64,000 nucleotides of DNA from Erpobdella octoculata (lineage: Eukaryota; Annelida; Clitellata; Hirudinida; Erpobdellidae), in the NCBI GenBank assembly GCA_963978895.1, contig OZ022238.1, positions 46,944,210-47,008,209 of the forward strand. Reading direction: 5' to 3'. The notes beneath the pieces were generated by a model. That model was not told where the DNA came from. It saw only the letters and a program-made list of their open reading frames with translations, and did not search any database. Each line of letters starts with the position of its first letter. The first letter of the stretch is position 1. Made by a program: the position numbers and the translations under genes. Positions 48,273 to 61,447 of the stretch are shown piece by piece.

Positions 48273-51226
48273 ATGACCATGGCTAACTACGGGCCTATTT
48301 TAAAAACTCCTCGGATAATTCGAAGCGACAACGAAGTGCGTAACTTTAAAAACTTTTTGTGAATAATTTTGATCTTTGTTTTTTCATTCATTTTGTTAAA
48401 TTATGCTGTTTTTCATCTAAAGGTTCCCATGAAACGCTCCGGAAGCATGACTCCGTCTAATTATCCGTACGACGGGAGCAGACGAACTCCGGTAAGCTAC
48501 GTAGTCGGTCCGCGGTCCAGAAGCAGCTATGGATATTCTGTGTCAGAAATCGGCAGAGATGGTTCTTTAGTAACCAGGAATGTCTCCAGACCGAGCTATT
48601 CTTCGCACGCGGAATCCACGCAATATTACTCTACGAGTACGCCACCTACCATGCGCCCACTGTACACTAAGCGCGGTCGTTCCATGTCCATTGAACCCGT
48701 GTCTTACTACTATGCGGTTTGGAATTTATGTTTGATACTTTTCAATTGAAATGTTTAACATAAATGTTTTTTATATCAACAAGACACCCGTGGTGTCATT
48801 GTTTCAACTATAACGATTACACGTGATTTAAAAAAATATATATTAATTTTAAATTTAGGCGCCTTCTCAATCAAGTCTTTACAGCAGCGTTGATCATCCG
48901 GTGTCATCAGTTCGTAGCCGTAGATTAGATTACAGCACATCTAATCATCATATGTCGCCAATTCGTGGAATATCCTACAGCACCTATGATCATCCCGTGT
49001 CGCCAGTTCGTGGAATATCCTACAGCACTTATGATCGTCCCGTTTCACCTATTCGTAGAGTATCTCACGGCACCTACGATCGTTCAGTTTCACTTGCTCG
49101 TGGAATATCCTACAGTACCTATGATCGTCCCGTGTCGCCTGTTCATGGAATATCCTACAGTACCTATGATCGTCATGTGTCGCCTGTTAAAGGAATATCC
49201 TACAGTACCTATGATCGTCATGTGTCACCTGTTAAAGGAATATCCTACAGTACCTATGATCGTCATGTGTCACCAGTTCGTAGAGTTTCTTACAGCACTT
49301 TTGATTCTCTTACGTCACCTGTTCGCAGAGTAGCCCACAGCAGCTATCAGCCAGGACACCACACACCGGTGTCCTACTATTACACGGTACGCATTGTATA
49401 ATGGCCATTCATAGCTACTGTATATATTTAAAAGCAATTGGTTATAATGCTTACCAACAGTTTTTTTTGGTAACTAGGTGCCAACTTACACGGAAACCTA
49501 CAGCTCTGCTAATCGTTCAGCCTCTCCTGTTAGCAGAGCTTCAATCAGCTATCAGTCAATTCCTTCAATGCCAAGACAGACAAGAAGAGAATCTATAAGC
49601 CAGCCTTACTACACTGTCAACAATAGTTCTCCATTGGGCAGTGAGTTAGTCATAAGAAGAACGTCTATCTCTTCTGCACATCAGCCGGCTGCACACGCAA
49701 AGGCTGTGAGAAGTTTTTCAGTTGCAAGTCCACTTTCTCCAGAAGGTAAAGTTCTGGCAGAAAGCAACGTTGTAACAAGACGTACCTCTGTTCAACGAGA
49801 AGAACTGGAAGATTTTATTCCAGCTGAAGCTGGCCGAAGGACTTCTCACTATCGTTCTGGGACTCCTTCGATGGCAGAGCAGCAGAAAAGATTTTCACAT
49901 CAGCATGAGATTGGGAAAAGATCTTCCATGGTTAGGTCAGTAGCTTCTCGAGACAACAGAAGAAGCTCTTCGATTTCCAGACCATCTTCAGTGGCAGTCA
50001 CGTTAACCAGTAGAGGTTCATTGTCTCTGCCTCCAGCGGGACCCATTAGAAAAATATCCGTTGTCTCAAAATCTCCCGACGAAAACGAGTCAGCAAGTTC
50101 TATTAAAATCGTAGAAGTTGAAGGCATCCAACCCGTGAAAAAGCTCGTTTTCGAAGTAATTATTAATTATTCTTCATTATTACCATTTAATTTACTATTT
50201 TCTTTTAAAAAAAAGTTAAAAAAATAACTTTCTATGTAAACTTGCAAATTCTATCTGTTCTAGAATGCTGAGCAAAAAAATGGTCCGCGTCGGAATGAGG
50301 TTTATGAGGATCTTAAGAAAAGAACATTGCAGGCCAAGGATCGATTGGGACGACATCGCATGATGCTGGATCGATACCTTCCTGTTAACATGGGACCAGA
50401 GCCAGACGTGGCCTTCGAAATTCAAAATAAATATGGCGAGCTTGTAGAAAGGTAGTCCTGATCTCATTAAGTCTCTAAACTTGTTCTGATTTTGAGAAAA
50501 CGGCAGTTTTTAAATATATTTATGTGGTCAAATTTATAAACCAGAAATCTTTGGGATTTGTTGAGAATTTTTTGTATAATGGTTGACATCTGTTTTTTCT
50601 TAGGCTCCCGTTTATAGAAAGAAGAAATCCTGCAGAAACAGAAGAAGAAGAAGAAAAAGAAAACGTAACTAAACTTAACATTGTAAAACCTTACTCTCCT
50701 GCTTCTGTTAAGTCATTCTCAAGTCCTTACTACAACGTTCATGTCCCTGTGAGTATATCATTTTTATGGTTTCTTTTATTATAAGATTCAAAAAGTTCGT
50801 AGTCTTGCTGCGGAACTCTACGTGTCTATTCTAAAATGAGGGCAAACTGATTGAAAACAGTATATTTAGTTTTAAGAAGTTGAGACAGTATACATATTGT
50901 ATATTACATCAACAATTTTGAATTGAGCAAGCAGCCGATTTTATTTGTCGAACTTTAATTATTTTTATAAATAAACTTTATTAACCTGACGCTCAAATCT
51001 GTCCGTAAATTCGCCATTTTTTTAATTTTATCATAAACAGAAAACAACAAACTCTATTAAATAAAATTATACTTTAAGAAATAAATATCAATCATCAAGA
51101 TGCATTAAATTTTTATTTTTTAATCGACAGAGTTCCTTTACTCCTACTATTTCGGACACCAGGAAAAGAGCAAGAGACGTGCTCTGTAGAGTTAAAGGGG
51201 ATCCGGAGTATTTCAACTATCACTAA
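48273..51226 (+). CDS. Ser/Tyr/Arg-rich protein with an in-frame 15-residue repeat (7 exons, 663 aa)
   Basis: Exons 48273-48335, 48423-48716, 48859-49386, 49478-50155, 50264-50451, 50604-50748 and 51131-51226 splice in frame; the first four introns are all phase 0. Translation may begin at either of two close ATGs (48273 or 48279). Exon 3 contains about 11 copies of a 15-residue unit such as GISYSTYDRHVSPVK. Exons 2-4 are rich in RRxS and SP motifs (RRTS, RRES), which look like kinase sites. Exons 2 and 3 both end with VSYYY(A/T), suggesting exon duplication. The conserved-looking end (KDRLGRHRMMLDRYLP, then DTRKRARDVLCRVKGDPEYF) may be a short folded or binding segment. No signal peptide or membrane segment. 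I do not recognise the family; a cytoskeletal or muscle-associated disordered protein is a guess. Confidence 0.82.
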
Positions 51227-51471
51227 ACACATTTATTAGGAATTTGTTGAGTTTTTGATTATCCGAGTATTGTCGTGTCTGTTCTATAAGCATTGCAGCG
51301 TAGGAATTGAAAATTGTGTTTAAATTTTCAACTAAGCGTTTACCTATAAAAATGATTAACTAGCAATTATGACTAACAAAGAACACCACACTAAAAATTA
51401 AAAATCTGTTTTTAAAATTTTCTAATTAGAACATTTCATTAATTTTCTGTATTGAAATTGTGGATTGTTTT

Positions 51472-51477
51472 AATAAA
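51472..51477 (+). terminator. Candidate poly(A) signal of the Ser/Tyr/Arg-rich gene
   Basis: AATAAA about 246 bp after the stop. Confidence 0.4.
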
Positions 51478-51544
51478 TGGTGGGTTGAGTGTCATCATTA
51501 TTTATTTTTACTTAATAATGTAAACAATAATGCTAACAAACCCC

Positions 51545-53110
<1,566 letters not shown>

Positions 53111-53291
53111 CGCAGTTTACCAGCGTAACTCCCTTAAGCAAGGAGTTCACTCGCATTGCTAAAAGGGTAGGCGCCTATAAATGGCTGCCTCTGCATATGC
53201 CCTTTCTCGCCTTCGGGCAAGACTTAAGTCTTGGAAAAGGCGTTGTAAAAGAAAAATGAAAAATAAAAATATATATATGGAGCTTATTTTC

Positions 53292-53562
<271 letters not shown>

Positions 53563-53739
53563 TCCTATATATAAAAAAAATCTGGCAAACTATGAGCACA
53601 ATTGAACACTATTTAGGGGTAGCTCAATGATGGTGAAGTTTTTAATACTCAAAAGCTGCGGTCATTTTGTGCTCGCATTGTACTAATACCAGATTAATAC
53701 CCTAGATAACTTCAATAAATAAAAATATAAAGTGAAGAA

Positions 53740-53957
53740 TCTGTTCGCATCACTTTTCAGACACCAAAAAGAAAAAGAGGTCGAAAAACTGTCGTTACTC
53801 AGCAACTCGTAGCAGTTCTAGATCAAACAAAAGTGTCTGGCGCAAGACCGTTTTTGTTCTAGCAGAAACTACTAAAAGTTTGGGTCAGAACCCTGATAAA
53901 CTTGCTCTTAACAAAAATTCAATTCACCGAGACAGTGCGAAACACAGATTCCAGAGA
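53740..53957 (+). pseudogene. Unclassified transposon-like gene, N-terminal part (interrupted)
   Basis: Interrupted frames read TVVTQQLVAVLDQTKVSG and, after a frameshift, ETTKSLGQNPDKLALNKNSI. This resembles an uncharacterised protein family that is repetitive in many invertebrate genomes. Its continuation lies at 60117-61012, beyond a large retrotransposon. I cannot assign a biochemical function; whether the family is a transposon or a domesticated gene is open. Confidence 0.5.
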
Positions 53958-54524
53958 TCTGTATACATTAAGGCCAAGTTTTCTTTAACAAAACTTATCT
54001 TTTATGTGTTGTATATCCTCCACCATCTGGTGATATTAAATCATTTATTAGTGAATTTGCTGATCTCATGTCGGAAATCACTGCTCATAATAATTATTTA
54101 TTTGTTTTTGGTGATTTCAACTTCGATTATTTGAATTCTACCAGTGGTTCTCAAAGTCGTCTGTTTTACAATACTATGTACTCTTATTATCTCTACCCTA
54201 CAATCTTCTCATCTACTAGAGTAACTGCCAGTTCTTCAACTTTAATTGACAACATTTTTACGAATCATTCCTTGATGGATTATTAGTTATTATTTCTCGG
54301 ACCACCTTCCTATAATTTTTTCTCTTCCTAAACTAAAAAAAATTAAGAATTCTCGATCAAAATGTGTGAAAAGAATGAATAATGAAGTTACCATTAATAA
54401 GTTTCTGAATGGTCTAAAAAGTGTTGAATGGACCAATGTACGCAGCGCATGTATGGAGAACAATGTGAATCTAGCGTATTCAATGTTCCTGGACAGTTAT
54501 AATAGAGTTTTTGATTCAGCTTTC

Positions 54525-55991
54525 CATAGGCTATTTTAACTGTGTATTAATACACAAAGTGTGTATCTTTAAAAAAATTATGCATTTTTAAATTTGAAAT
54601 TGTGTATTATTAAATATGTTATATTTTAATATTGGTAATTTTCTATTGCATTTTTAATATTTTAAACCCAATAATAATTATTAATTAGTACGAAAAACAT
54701 CAATTTATATAGCAATACAATACAACTTGTCTTGTATTGTATTCAAATAACGGTATTCTAAAAATAGATCTATATAGTACCTATTTACTTAAATTCACTT
54801 TTTGTTTTTCGACTTCTCGTGGGTCATGAACCCACGCATTCGTCTGCACTGCATCGTCAAAGGCAAAGGATTCGTCAATCATCATTTATCAATATGAAAA
54901 AATTAATCATTAGATAATAGAAAAGAGTTTTTCAACTTTTTCTCCTATTAAAGTATGAAATTGTAGAATAATGTTTTTCCTTAGGAAGTAACTTTCACAT
55001 TGTAATGATGTAATCCACACTGGGGGTAGTCAATCAGATGCAGTTAGTGTTGAACTGCTCTTAATTGCCAAATGTCCACACTGTAATCTGTAATCCACAC
55101 TGGAAAAGAGCATTGAGTTGCATTCAGTATTAAATTGTACTTAGGTACTTAATAAATGCCACATTGGAGATTTGTATTCCAAACTGGAGAAAAGTCATTC
55201 AGTTGCAGTCAGTGTTGAATTGTCATTAGGTACTTAATAAAAGCCACATTGGAGATTACTGAGATTAGTATTCCAAACTGGAGAAAAGATAGACGTAATG
55301 TTGAACCAAAAAAAACACAAACAGCAGAAATGGTTCTCGTCATTGTTCACAGAGGCAAAATCAGCAGAAGCTTACAAACTGAAAAAGCCAAAACAAAAGG
55401 ATTCTGAGAAAATTGGTTTTTAAGCACTCTGTTCATTGAATTTGACACTTTGAATTTAATGGTACTTTTCAAATTATAAAATACATTTCAATACGATCAG
55501 TACATGTCAATTTAATACAATTTAGGTACTAAGTAAAAATGTTGTTAAATGTTAATATAGCGGATTCTAGCCTACAAAACAGGGTCAGGGGTAACCCCTG
55601 TGTATATACTATTATAGACTACTAATCTACTCAGTCTGGCAAAAGAATTAGTATTCAGTAATATAATTTTAGCATTTTTATAATGAAAAGTTTCCTGTAA
55701 AAAATTATAATAAGCCCAATTTAAGCAAAACAACAAAGTGCAACATAATTGTTTTGATATATTAGCTATAATTTGATATTTTTTAAATTTTTGTTGGAGA
55801 TGGAAAATAGTGGTTCAAGTTTTCAAGTATCCAAATATGGGCTACATTTACACCCAAATGCTACCAATAAGTGTAGCAGCTGCTCCCCCAGACTCCTTAA
55901 TCGTGGTTGGCTCGCTTTGCTCACTTCGTCCACGTTGTGGGGTTACACACAAAAACTGTGTATTATTAAATATTCCTTAGAATAGCCTATG
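54525..55991. mobile_element. Non-autonomous DNA transposon with 8-bp target duplication inside the retrotransposon
   Basis: CATAGGCTATT at the left and AATAGCCTATG at the right are perfect inverted termini. CAGCTTTC flanks both sides (54517-54524 and 55992-55999), an 8-bp duplication. The 1467-bp interior has about four imperfect copies of a 70-80-bp unit (about 55000-55290, with CCACATTGGAGAT and CCAAACTGGAGAAAAG) and no transposase. The superfamily is uncertain; 8-bp duplications fit hAT, P or Merlin. Confidence 0.85.
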
Positions 55992-56752
55992 CAGCTTTCC
56001 CATATTTTGAAATTACCAGCTTGAAAAGAAGATTCAAGAAAGATTGGATGTCAGCGACCTTGTTAAAGATGGTTGAAAAAAAAATCCATGCTTTATAGGA
56101 AACCTTCAGAAGAAGTCAGAAGGGAATTTGTCCATTTTAGAAACGACTTTAAGCGAAAAAAGAATGATGCAATTAGGAATTTCTATTCGACTAAATTTTC
56201 TTCTTGCCTTGGTGACTCTAAGAAAATTTGGTCTACGATCAATTCCATAATTAACAAAGATCGTCATTCTTCTGCTTCCTCTTCATTTGCTGTTGATGGC
56301 ATTATGACTGATGATCCTTCGATGATTGCTGATGGCTTCAATGAATATTTTGTAAACATAGGAGCTCGTCTCTCTTCTTCCATACCTGAGAAAGAAGCTT
56401 CATTTGAAAATATAATTCTTCCTTTAGCGTCTCTGTTGTTATTTAAAGAGGTGACATCTCTTGAATTGATCATGGTTTCAAAGTCAATCAAATGTTCTGG
56501 TGGTTTTGGAATTGACAACATCTCTCCTTACCTAGGATTTTTATCTATTGCTTCCATTTCTATTATATTATCTGACTTGATTAACTGTTCATTGTCTACT
56601 GGTTATTTTCCTGATAGTCTAAAAATTGCTAAGGTTGTTCTTATATTTAAGGGTGGTGATAAATCCTTATTCAATAACTATAGGCCAATTTCAATACTTT
56701 CATATTTCTCAAAACTGTTTGAAAAGATTGTATTCCAACGTTTATATGATTA

Positions 56753-57661
56753 CTAGCTGGTTACCCGGCGTTGCCCGGAGATTTTAAAGGTTTTTTATCG
56801 TTTTTCTCTCTGGCTTCCGTTTCCTTAACCGCTTGCTTTCCCGTTCCAGGTCGCATTTCTGCTCACGGTCGCTTTTCCGGCCCCGGTCTCTTTTACTTTT
56901 CCCGATCCCGGTTGCTTTTACGCTTTACCGCCACAGCTTGCTCTTCTTTTCGCTCTTCCGTTCCTCCATTAAATTTTAGAGCCTTCCCAATGTGGCTTAG
57001 ATGGGCTGTAGCGGAATGCTGTGCACAGTCATCAAAATTGATCTGTTCTCTCATTAACACTTTGTTGTTTGGTTTGCTCGTTTAGTTACGTCTGAACTTC
57101 CTCAATTTTAATTAGTGTTCTTTAATGTATTGGTTCCACTCTGCAAGTGTGATCTTCTGCAAAGGCTTATTATGATTGACTGAAGCTGAAAAAAAAAATT
57201 ATTAGTTAACGCTGCAATAATGTTAAAATCTGCTCATATATCTCAACAAATTATAAATACTTGTAAGATTGCACACACTGTTCAACAGCTGCTTTTCGAA
57301 AAATCGCTAGTCTTAGTTTTTGAGTTGTTTATAGTTTTTAAGTGTCATGTCTACAGAAAGCATATAACGCTACATGTGGCATGTTAATAAATGTTGGCCC
57401 GTGGCTTTGAAAAATGTGATATAAAACACAGATTGAAATAAAACATGAAGTAATAATAATATTAAAAACCTTCAAAGCATTAACTTAATGAATTTTCCGA
57501 GAGTTTTCTGAGATCATCAATTTGGAACAATCGAAGAGTACCACTTTTATTTAGCAAATGATGCAATTATAAATTGAACGATACAGCAGCATATTGATAG
57601 GCTGGCTTGAGATTAATGAACTAGTTATTAATGAACAGACGTTGCCTTTTATATATATAGA
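56753..57661 (-). mobile_element. Complete non-autonomous Helitron (909 bp) inside the reverse transcriptase
   Basis: The minus-strand 5' end is TCTATATATATAAAAGGC, from 57661. The 3' end has hairpin CCGGGCAACGCCGGG, then TAACCAG and CTAG at 56753-56756. It sits between A and T. Removing it restores the retrotransposon frame from LYDY into FNSHGILNDCQYGFRKGY. The GAGCGGGAAAGC-type repeats are present near the 3' end. Confidence 0.92.
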
Positions 57662-58167
57662 TTTTAATTCTCATGGTATTCTAAACGATTGTCAATATGG
57701 TTTTCGCAAAGGTTACTCTACATATATGGCAATTACTAACTTTCATAACAGAATACTTAAAGATTTGGATTGTGGCATGTATTCTATTGGTCTCTTTTTT
57801 GATTTGTCAAAGGCATTTGATACTGTTGATCATGTCATCTTACTTACTAAGCTCAGCTGTTATGGTGTGGGTGGTGCATGTTTAAGATGGTTTGAATATT
57901 AATTATGTAATAGAAAACAGTTTGTTACTTACAATGGTTTTAGCTCATCGGAAAAATATATTTCTTGTGGGGTTCCTCAAGGTTCAATTTTAGGCCTTTT
58001 GTTATTTCTTATTTATATTAATGACATTGTTTCGTCTTCAGCGTTTTTCGAATTTACCTTGTATGCCGATGATACTAATGTCTTAGCTTCTGACTATTCA
58101 CTTGCATCCCTAATTGATATCATAAACAGAGAATTAATGTGCATCTCTGATTGGTTTATAAACAAGT

Positions 58168-59526
58168 AAATTAAAAACGAATTTTTAAAACCAATGCTCT
58201 TTTATGTAATTAAAACACAAATTTTGCAATCAATTTTTTCTTATATTACTCTTTTATTTTATATTAAAGTCGAAATATCTTAATTATATCGAAATATCGA
58301 AATTAATTAAAATTAACTAAATTAATTGACTTATTGTAAAACTAATAATTGAATATTGCATTGTCTTCTATTTTGAGCATGTATGCAAAATTTGAAAAAA
58401 ATCTATCATCAGGAAGTGACTCAAAAATTGATTGCAAGATTTGAAACAGACAGAGAAACAAACAGACAGACAGAGAAACAAACAGATAGACAGAGAAACA
58501 GAGACGACGAGTTAATAAAAGCATTGGTAATAATAATAAAAATATCATCAAAAAGCATCGAATTTAAATATCTCAACTATTTTCATGAAAATTTCGTACA
58601 CGCTTGAGAATCGCGGTCAGTGAGTGTGGTTCGTGTTAACTTGGTAAAATAGTCTGCCAGTCGGTTAGCGTTTTGTGGTCAAGAAAACCCTCAAGAAAAC
58701 CCTCAAGAAAACCCTCAAGAAACCCCTCGATAAAACCCTCACGAAAATTAACCAAATTAATTGACTTATTGTAAAACTAATAATTGAATATTGCATTGTC
58801 TTCTATTTTGAGCATGTATGCAAAATTTGAAAAAAATCTATCATCAGGAATTGACTCAAAAATTGATTGCAAGATTTGAAACAGACAGAGAAACAGACAG
58901 ACAGAGAAACAGACAGACAGAGAAACAGACAGACAGAGAAACAGAGACGACGAGTTAATAAAAGCATTGGTAATAATAATAAAAATATCAAAAAGCATCG
59001 AATTTAAATATCTCAACTATTTTCATGAAAATTTCGTACACGCTTGAGAATCGCGGTCAGTGAGTGTGGTTTGTGTTAACTTGGTAAAATAGTCTGCCAG
59101 TCGGTTAGCGTTTTGTGGTCAAGAAAACCCTCAAGAAAACCCTCAAGAAACCGCTCGATAAAACCCTCACGAAAATTAACTAAATTAATTGACTTATTGT
59201 AAAACTAATAATTGAATATTGCATTGTCTTCTATTTTGAGCATGTATGCAAAATTTGAAAAAAATCTATCATCAGGAATTGACTCAAAAATTGATTGCAA
59301 GATTTGAAACAGACAGAGAAACAGACAGACAGAGAAACAGACAGACAGAGAAACAGACAGACAGAGAAACAGACAGACAGAGAAACAGACAGACAGAGAA
59401 ACAGACAGACAGAGAAACAGACAGACAGAGAAACAGACAGACAGAGAAACAGACAGACAGAGAAACAGACAGACAGAGAAACAGACAGACAGAGAAACAG
59501 AGACGACGAGTTAATAAAAGCATTGG
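58168..59526. repeat. Three tandem copies of a 430-bp unit with an expanding inner 16-bp array
   Basis: Units begin near 58313, 58748 and 59176 (spacing about 435 and 428 bp). Each contains TTGACTTATTGTAAAAC, a coding-like stretch ([11 protein letters not shown]) and an inner array of ACAGACAGACAGAGAA. The inner array has about 3 copies in unit 1, 4 in unit 2 and about 12 in unit 3. Units 1 and 2 end with a 12-bp repeat AAGAAAACCCTC. The block interrupts the reverse transcriptase between WFINK and [10 protein letters not shown]. Confidence 0.92.
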
Positions 59527-60116
59527 TAAAAATAGACTTTCTCTGAATATGGATAAAACATGTTTTATTATATTTCACAATCCGCAAAAGAGGATTGACA
59601 TTGGCAGCATAAGACTGTGCATTCGGGATAATGAAATAACTAATGTATCCTATACAAAATTCTTGGGCTTGTACATTGATCAACATATTACTTGGAATGA
59701 TCACATACGATACATTTCTATAAAAATTTCAAAGAATATTGGTGTACTTTACAAAATCTCATGGTTCGTCCCCTCTAAAATTCTTTTGCTGTTGTATTAT
59801 TCACTGATTTATCCATACCTAATATATTGTAACTTCATATGGTGTACTAATTATAAATGTCGAACTTCATCTCTGGCTATTCTTCAAAATCGAGTTTTAA
59901 AAATTATATTTTGTCATCCCTTCTCTTCCCCGGTGGAACCTACTGCTACCAATATTTTAACAATTGATCAGATTTGCATTTATCAATCACTTTTATTTAT
60001 GTATAGATATCATAATAACTTACTTCCTCATACCTTACTAAATTATTTTTCAATGACATCTTCGGTTCATTTTTATAATACTAGATCTATTAATCATTAT
60101 CGATCTATGCATTGAT

Positions 60117-61012
60117 ACAGCTGAGTATAAACCAGGAATTGCAGCTGATGACGTGGCAAGTCTAGTGGGTGACATTAAGCATGCCACCATAGATTATGCT
60201 AACAAGCATCTTGAACAGAGTCAGCTGAGAGATGATTATAAAGAATTTCTGGAATTTTTGATTGTCTTTCTCGCTGGATGTCCAAAATTATTTATAGTTT
60301 AAAGATCTGGATGTTCGAGGCTCAATTCCAACTGACTCACGCAGAACTGAAAGAATTACGTTAAGTGTGTGTGTTCACAGTACGTGTCTACCTGAAAGCC
60401 TGGGTCTCTGCACAGGAAGCATTGGGTGCTTCTCACAATGACCTTCTGCTGCTTAAGTCACTACTTAAATATTCATCAATCCATTCAGCCATCTCAAAGT
60501 CAACATCACGCAAATTTTCCAATCACTTGTGGTTCTTGTCCCAGGCTTTCTTCAACATTTGGGTCAGTTCCTCGATCAAGAGGCTGATGGTAAGTGCCAT
60601 GCAGAATAAAAAAGACCTAGATCAGAATCATTCCATGCAAATCACTGTTGCTCTTGATTCATTCAAGGAAAAGAATTTAGAAGATTTCATCACAGAAAAG
60701 TCAATGACATTGTTTCGCATCATGGAACTCGCAGATGGAGTTCTTGCGGTTGATTCGGACTTGTGGGAAAACAGAGACGACTACAAGAAGGCTGCCGAAA
60801 TAGTGGAGAACTTAAAAGTTGTTAATGATCACGCTGGGCGTAGAGTGGCACTCATTCGGGAGTACAGTGGAATTTCAACACATGATGAATCGCAGATGCA
60901 ATTTCTACTGCAAGTTGTGGAGGACCCTAGCAAAATGTACCTTGATAGCAGAAAACAGACTCTTTCAAAACTGTCTATAAACTCTTGTCAGAAACCTAAT
61001 AATAAACATTGA
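60117..61012 (+). pseudogene. Unclassified transposon-like gene, C-terminal part
   Basis: Starts at the retrotransposon boundary with DTAEYKPGIAADDVASLVGD and YANKHLEQSQLRDDYKEFLE. It then has a deletion, IYSLKIWMFEAQFQLTHAEL with a stop, and the open frame 60365-61012 (VRVYLKAW, then VENLKVVNDHAGRRVALIRE and QMQFLLQVVEDPSKMYLDSR). It belongs with the fragment at 53740-53957. The order agrees with a recurring uncharacterised invertebrate protein family as I remember it, not from a search. Confidence 0.5.
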
Positions 61013-61235
61013 AAAAATATTAATTATTAATGTTTTCATAAATTATTACTGCTTTTTTGACAATAAATTACGATATACTCGTAATTTTTCAAATTTTCAT
61101 AATTTTTGAGGTACTTGAGCTACCCCTAAATATAAGATATTTTTCTCAACATTTTTACACAGTGTTTTTATACCAAAAGGAGCGGATTAGTAGGGTAAGA
61201 CTTTCAAAAATAATAATTTTAATTATATATATTAA

Positions 61236-61422
61236 TGTAAAATCGCTGACTTTAGGATAAGTTTCCCATTGATAGACGTTAAAGGACTTGGGATAACTAT
61301 TATGGACATTATTAATAGATCAAAAGGTATAAATAGCTGTAACAAAGCTTTATTTATTATTTCCAATAAAACTGCAAAACCATTGTATTGAGCCCGGTAT
61401 ACGATTCGGTGATATCGTAACA
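61236..61422 (+). mobile_element. Probable LTR of a retrotransposon
   Basis: TGTAAAATCG to ATCGTAACA gives TG...CA ends, with a TATA box (TATAAATA, 61328-61335) and AATAAA (61365-61370). It is followed at once by TTGGTGTCAAAATTGG, a primer-binding-site-like sequence. The exact left end is inferred, and no second LTR was found in the window. Confidence 0.6.
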
Positions 61423-61447
61423 TTGGTGTCAAAATTGGAATACAAGA

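Larger units (their letters stand above)
53960..60116 (+). mobile_element. Non-LTR retrotransposon (CR1/L2-type), 5'-truncated and broken by three insertions
   Basis: Segments in order: endonuclease (53985-54524, with FVFGDFNFDY and TLIDNIFTN), linker and start of reverse transcriptase (55992-56752, with LFNNYRPISILSYFSKLFEK), reverse transcriptase core (57662-58167, with LFFDLSKAFDTVDH, GVPQGSILG and YADDTNVL), and C-terminal region (59527-60114). The separating blocks are a DNA transposon, a Helitron and a tandem array. The reading frame continues exactly across the Helitron once it is ignored. At least one A-run frameshift (about 56070) and a stop (57901) show it is dead. No poly(A) tail; the 3' end is near 60116. 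Confidence 0.87.

Noticed and set aside
53123..53255. GC-richer block with GGAGTTCACTCGCATTGC and CGCCTTCGGGC hairpin, considered as a tRNA or SINE
   Set aside because: No acceptable cloverleaf or A/B box pair could be drawn.
57001..57661. Possible short gene in the interval inside the reverse transcriptase
   Set aside because: The interval is the interior of a Helitron with clear termini; no protein-like frame.
59246..60115. 289-codon frame fusing a Gln/Arg/Thr-rich repeat to reverse transcriptase sequence
   Set aside because: The N-terminal part is the GACAGACAGAGAAACA array that interrupts the retrotransposon; the fusion is accidental.
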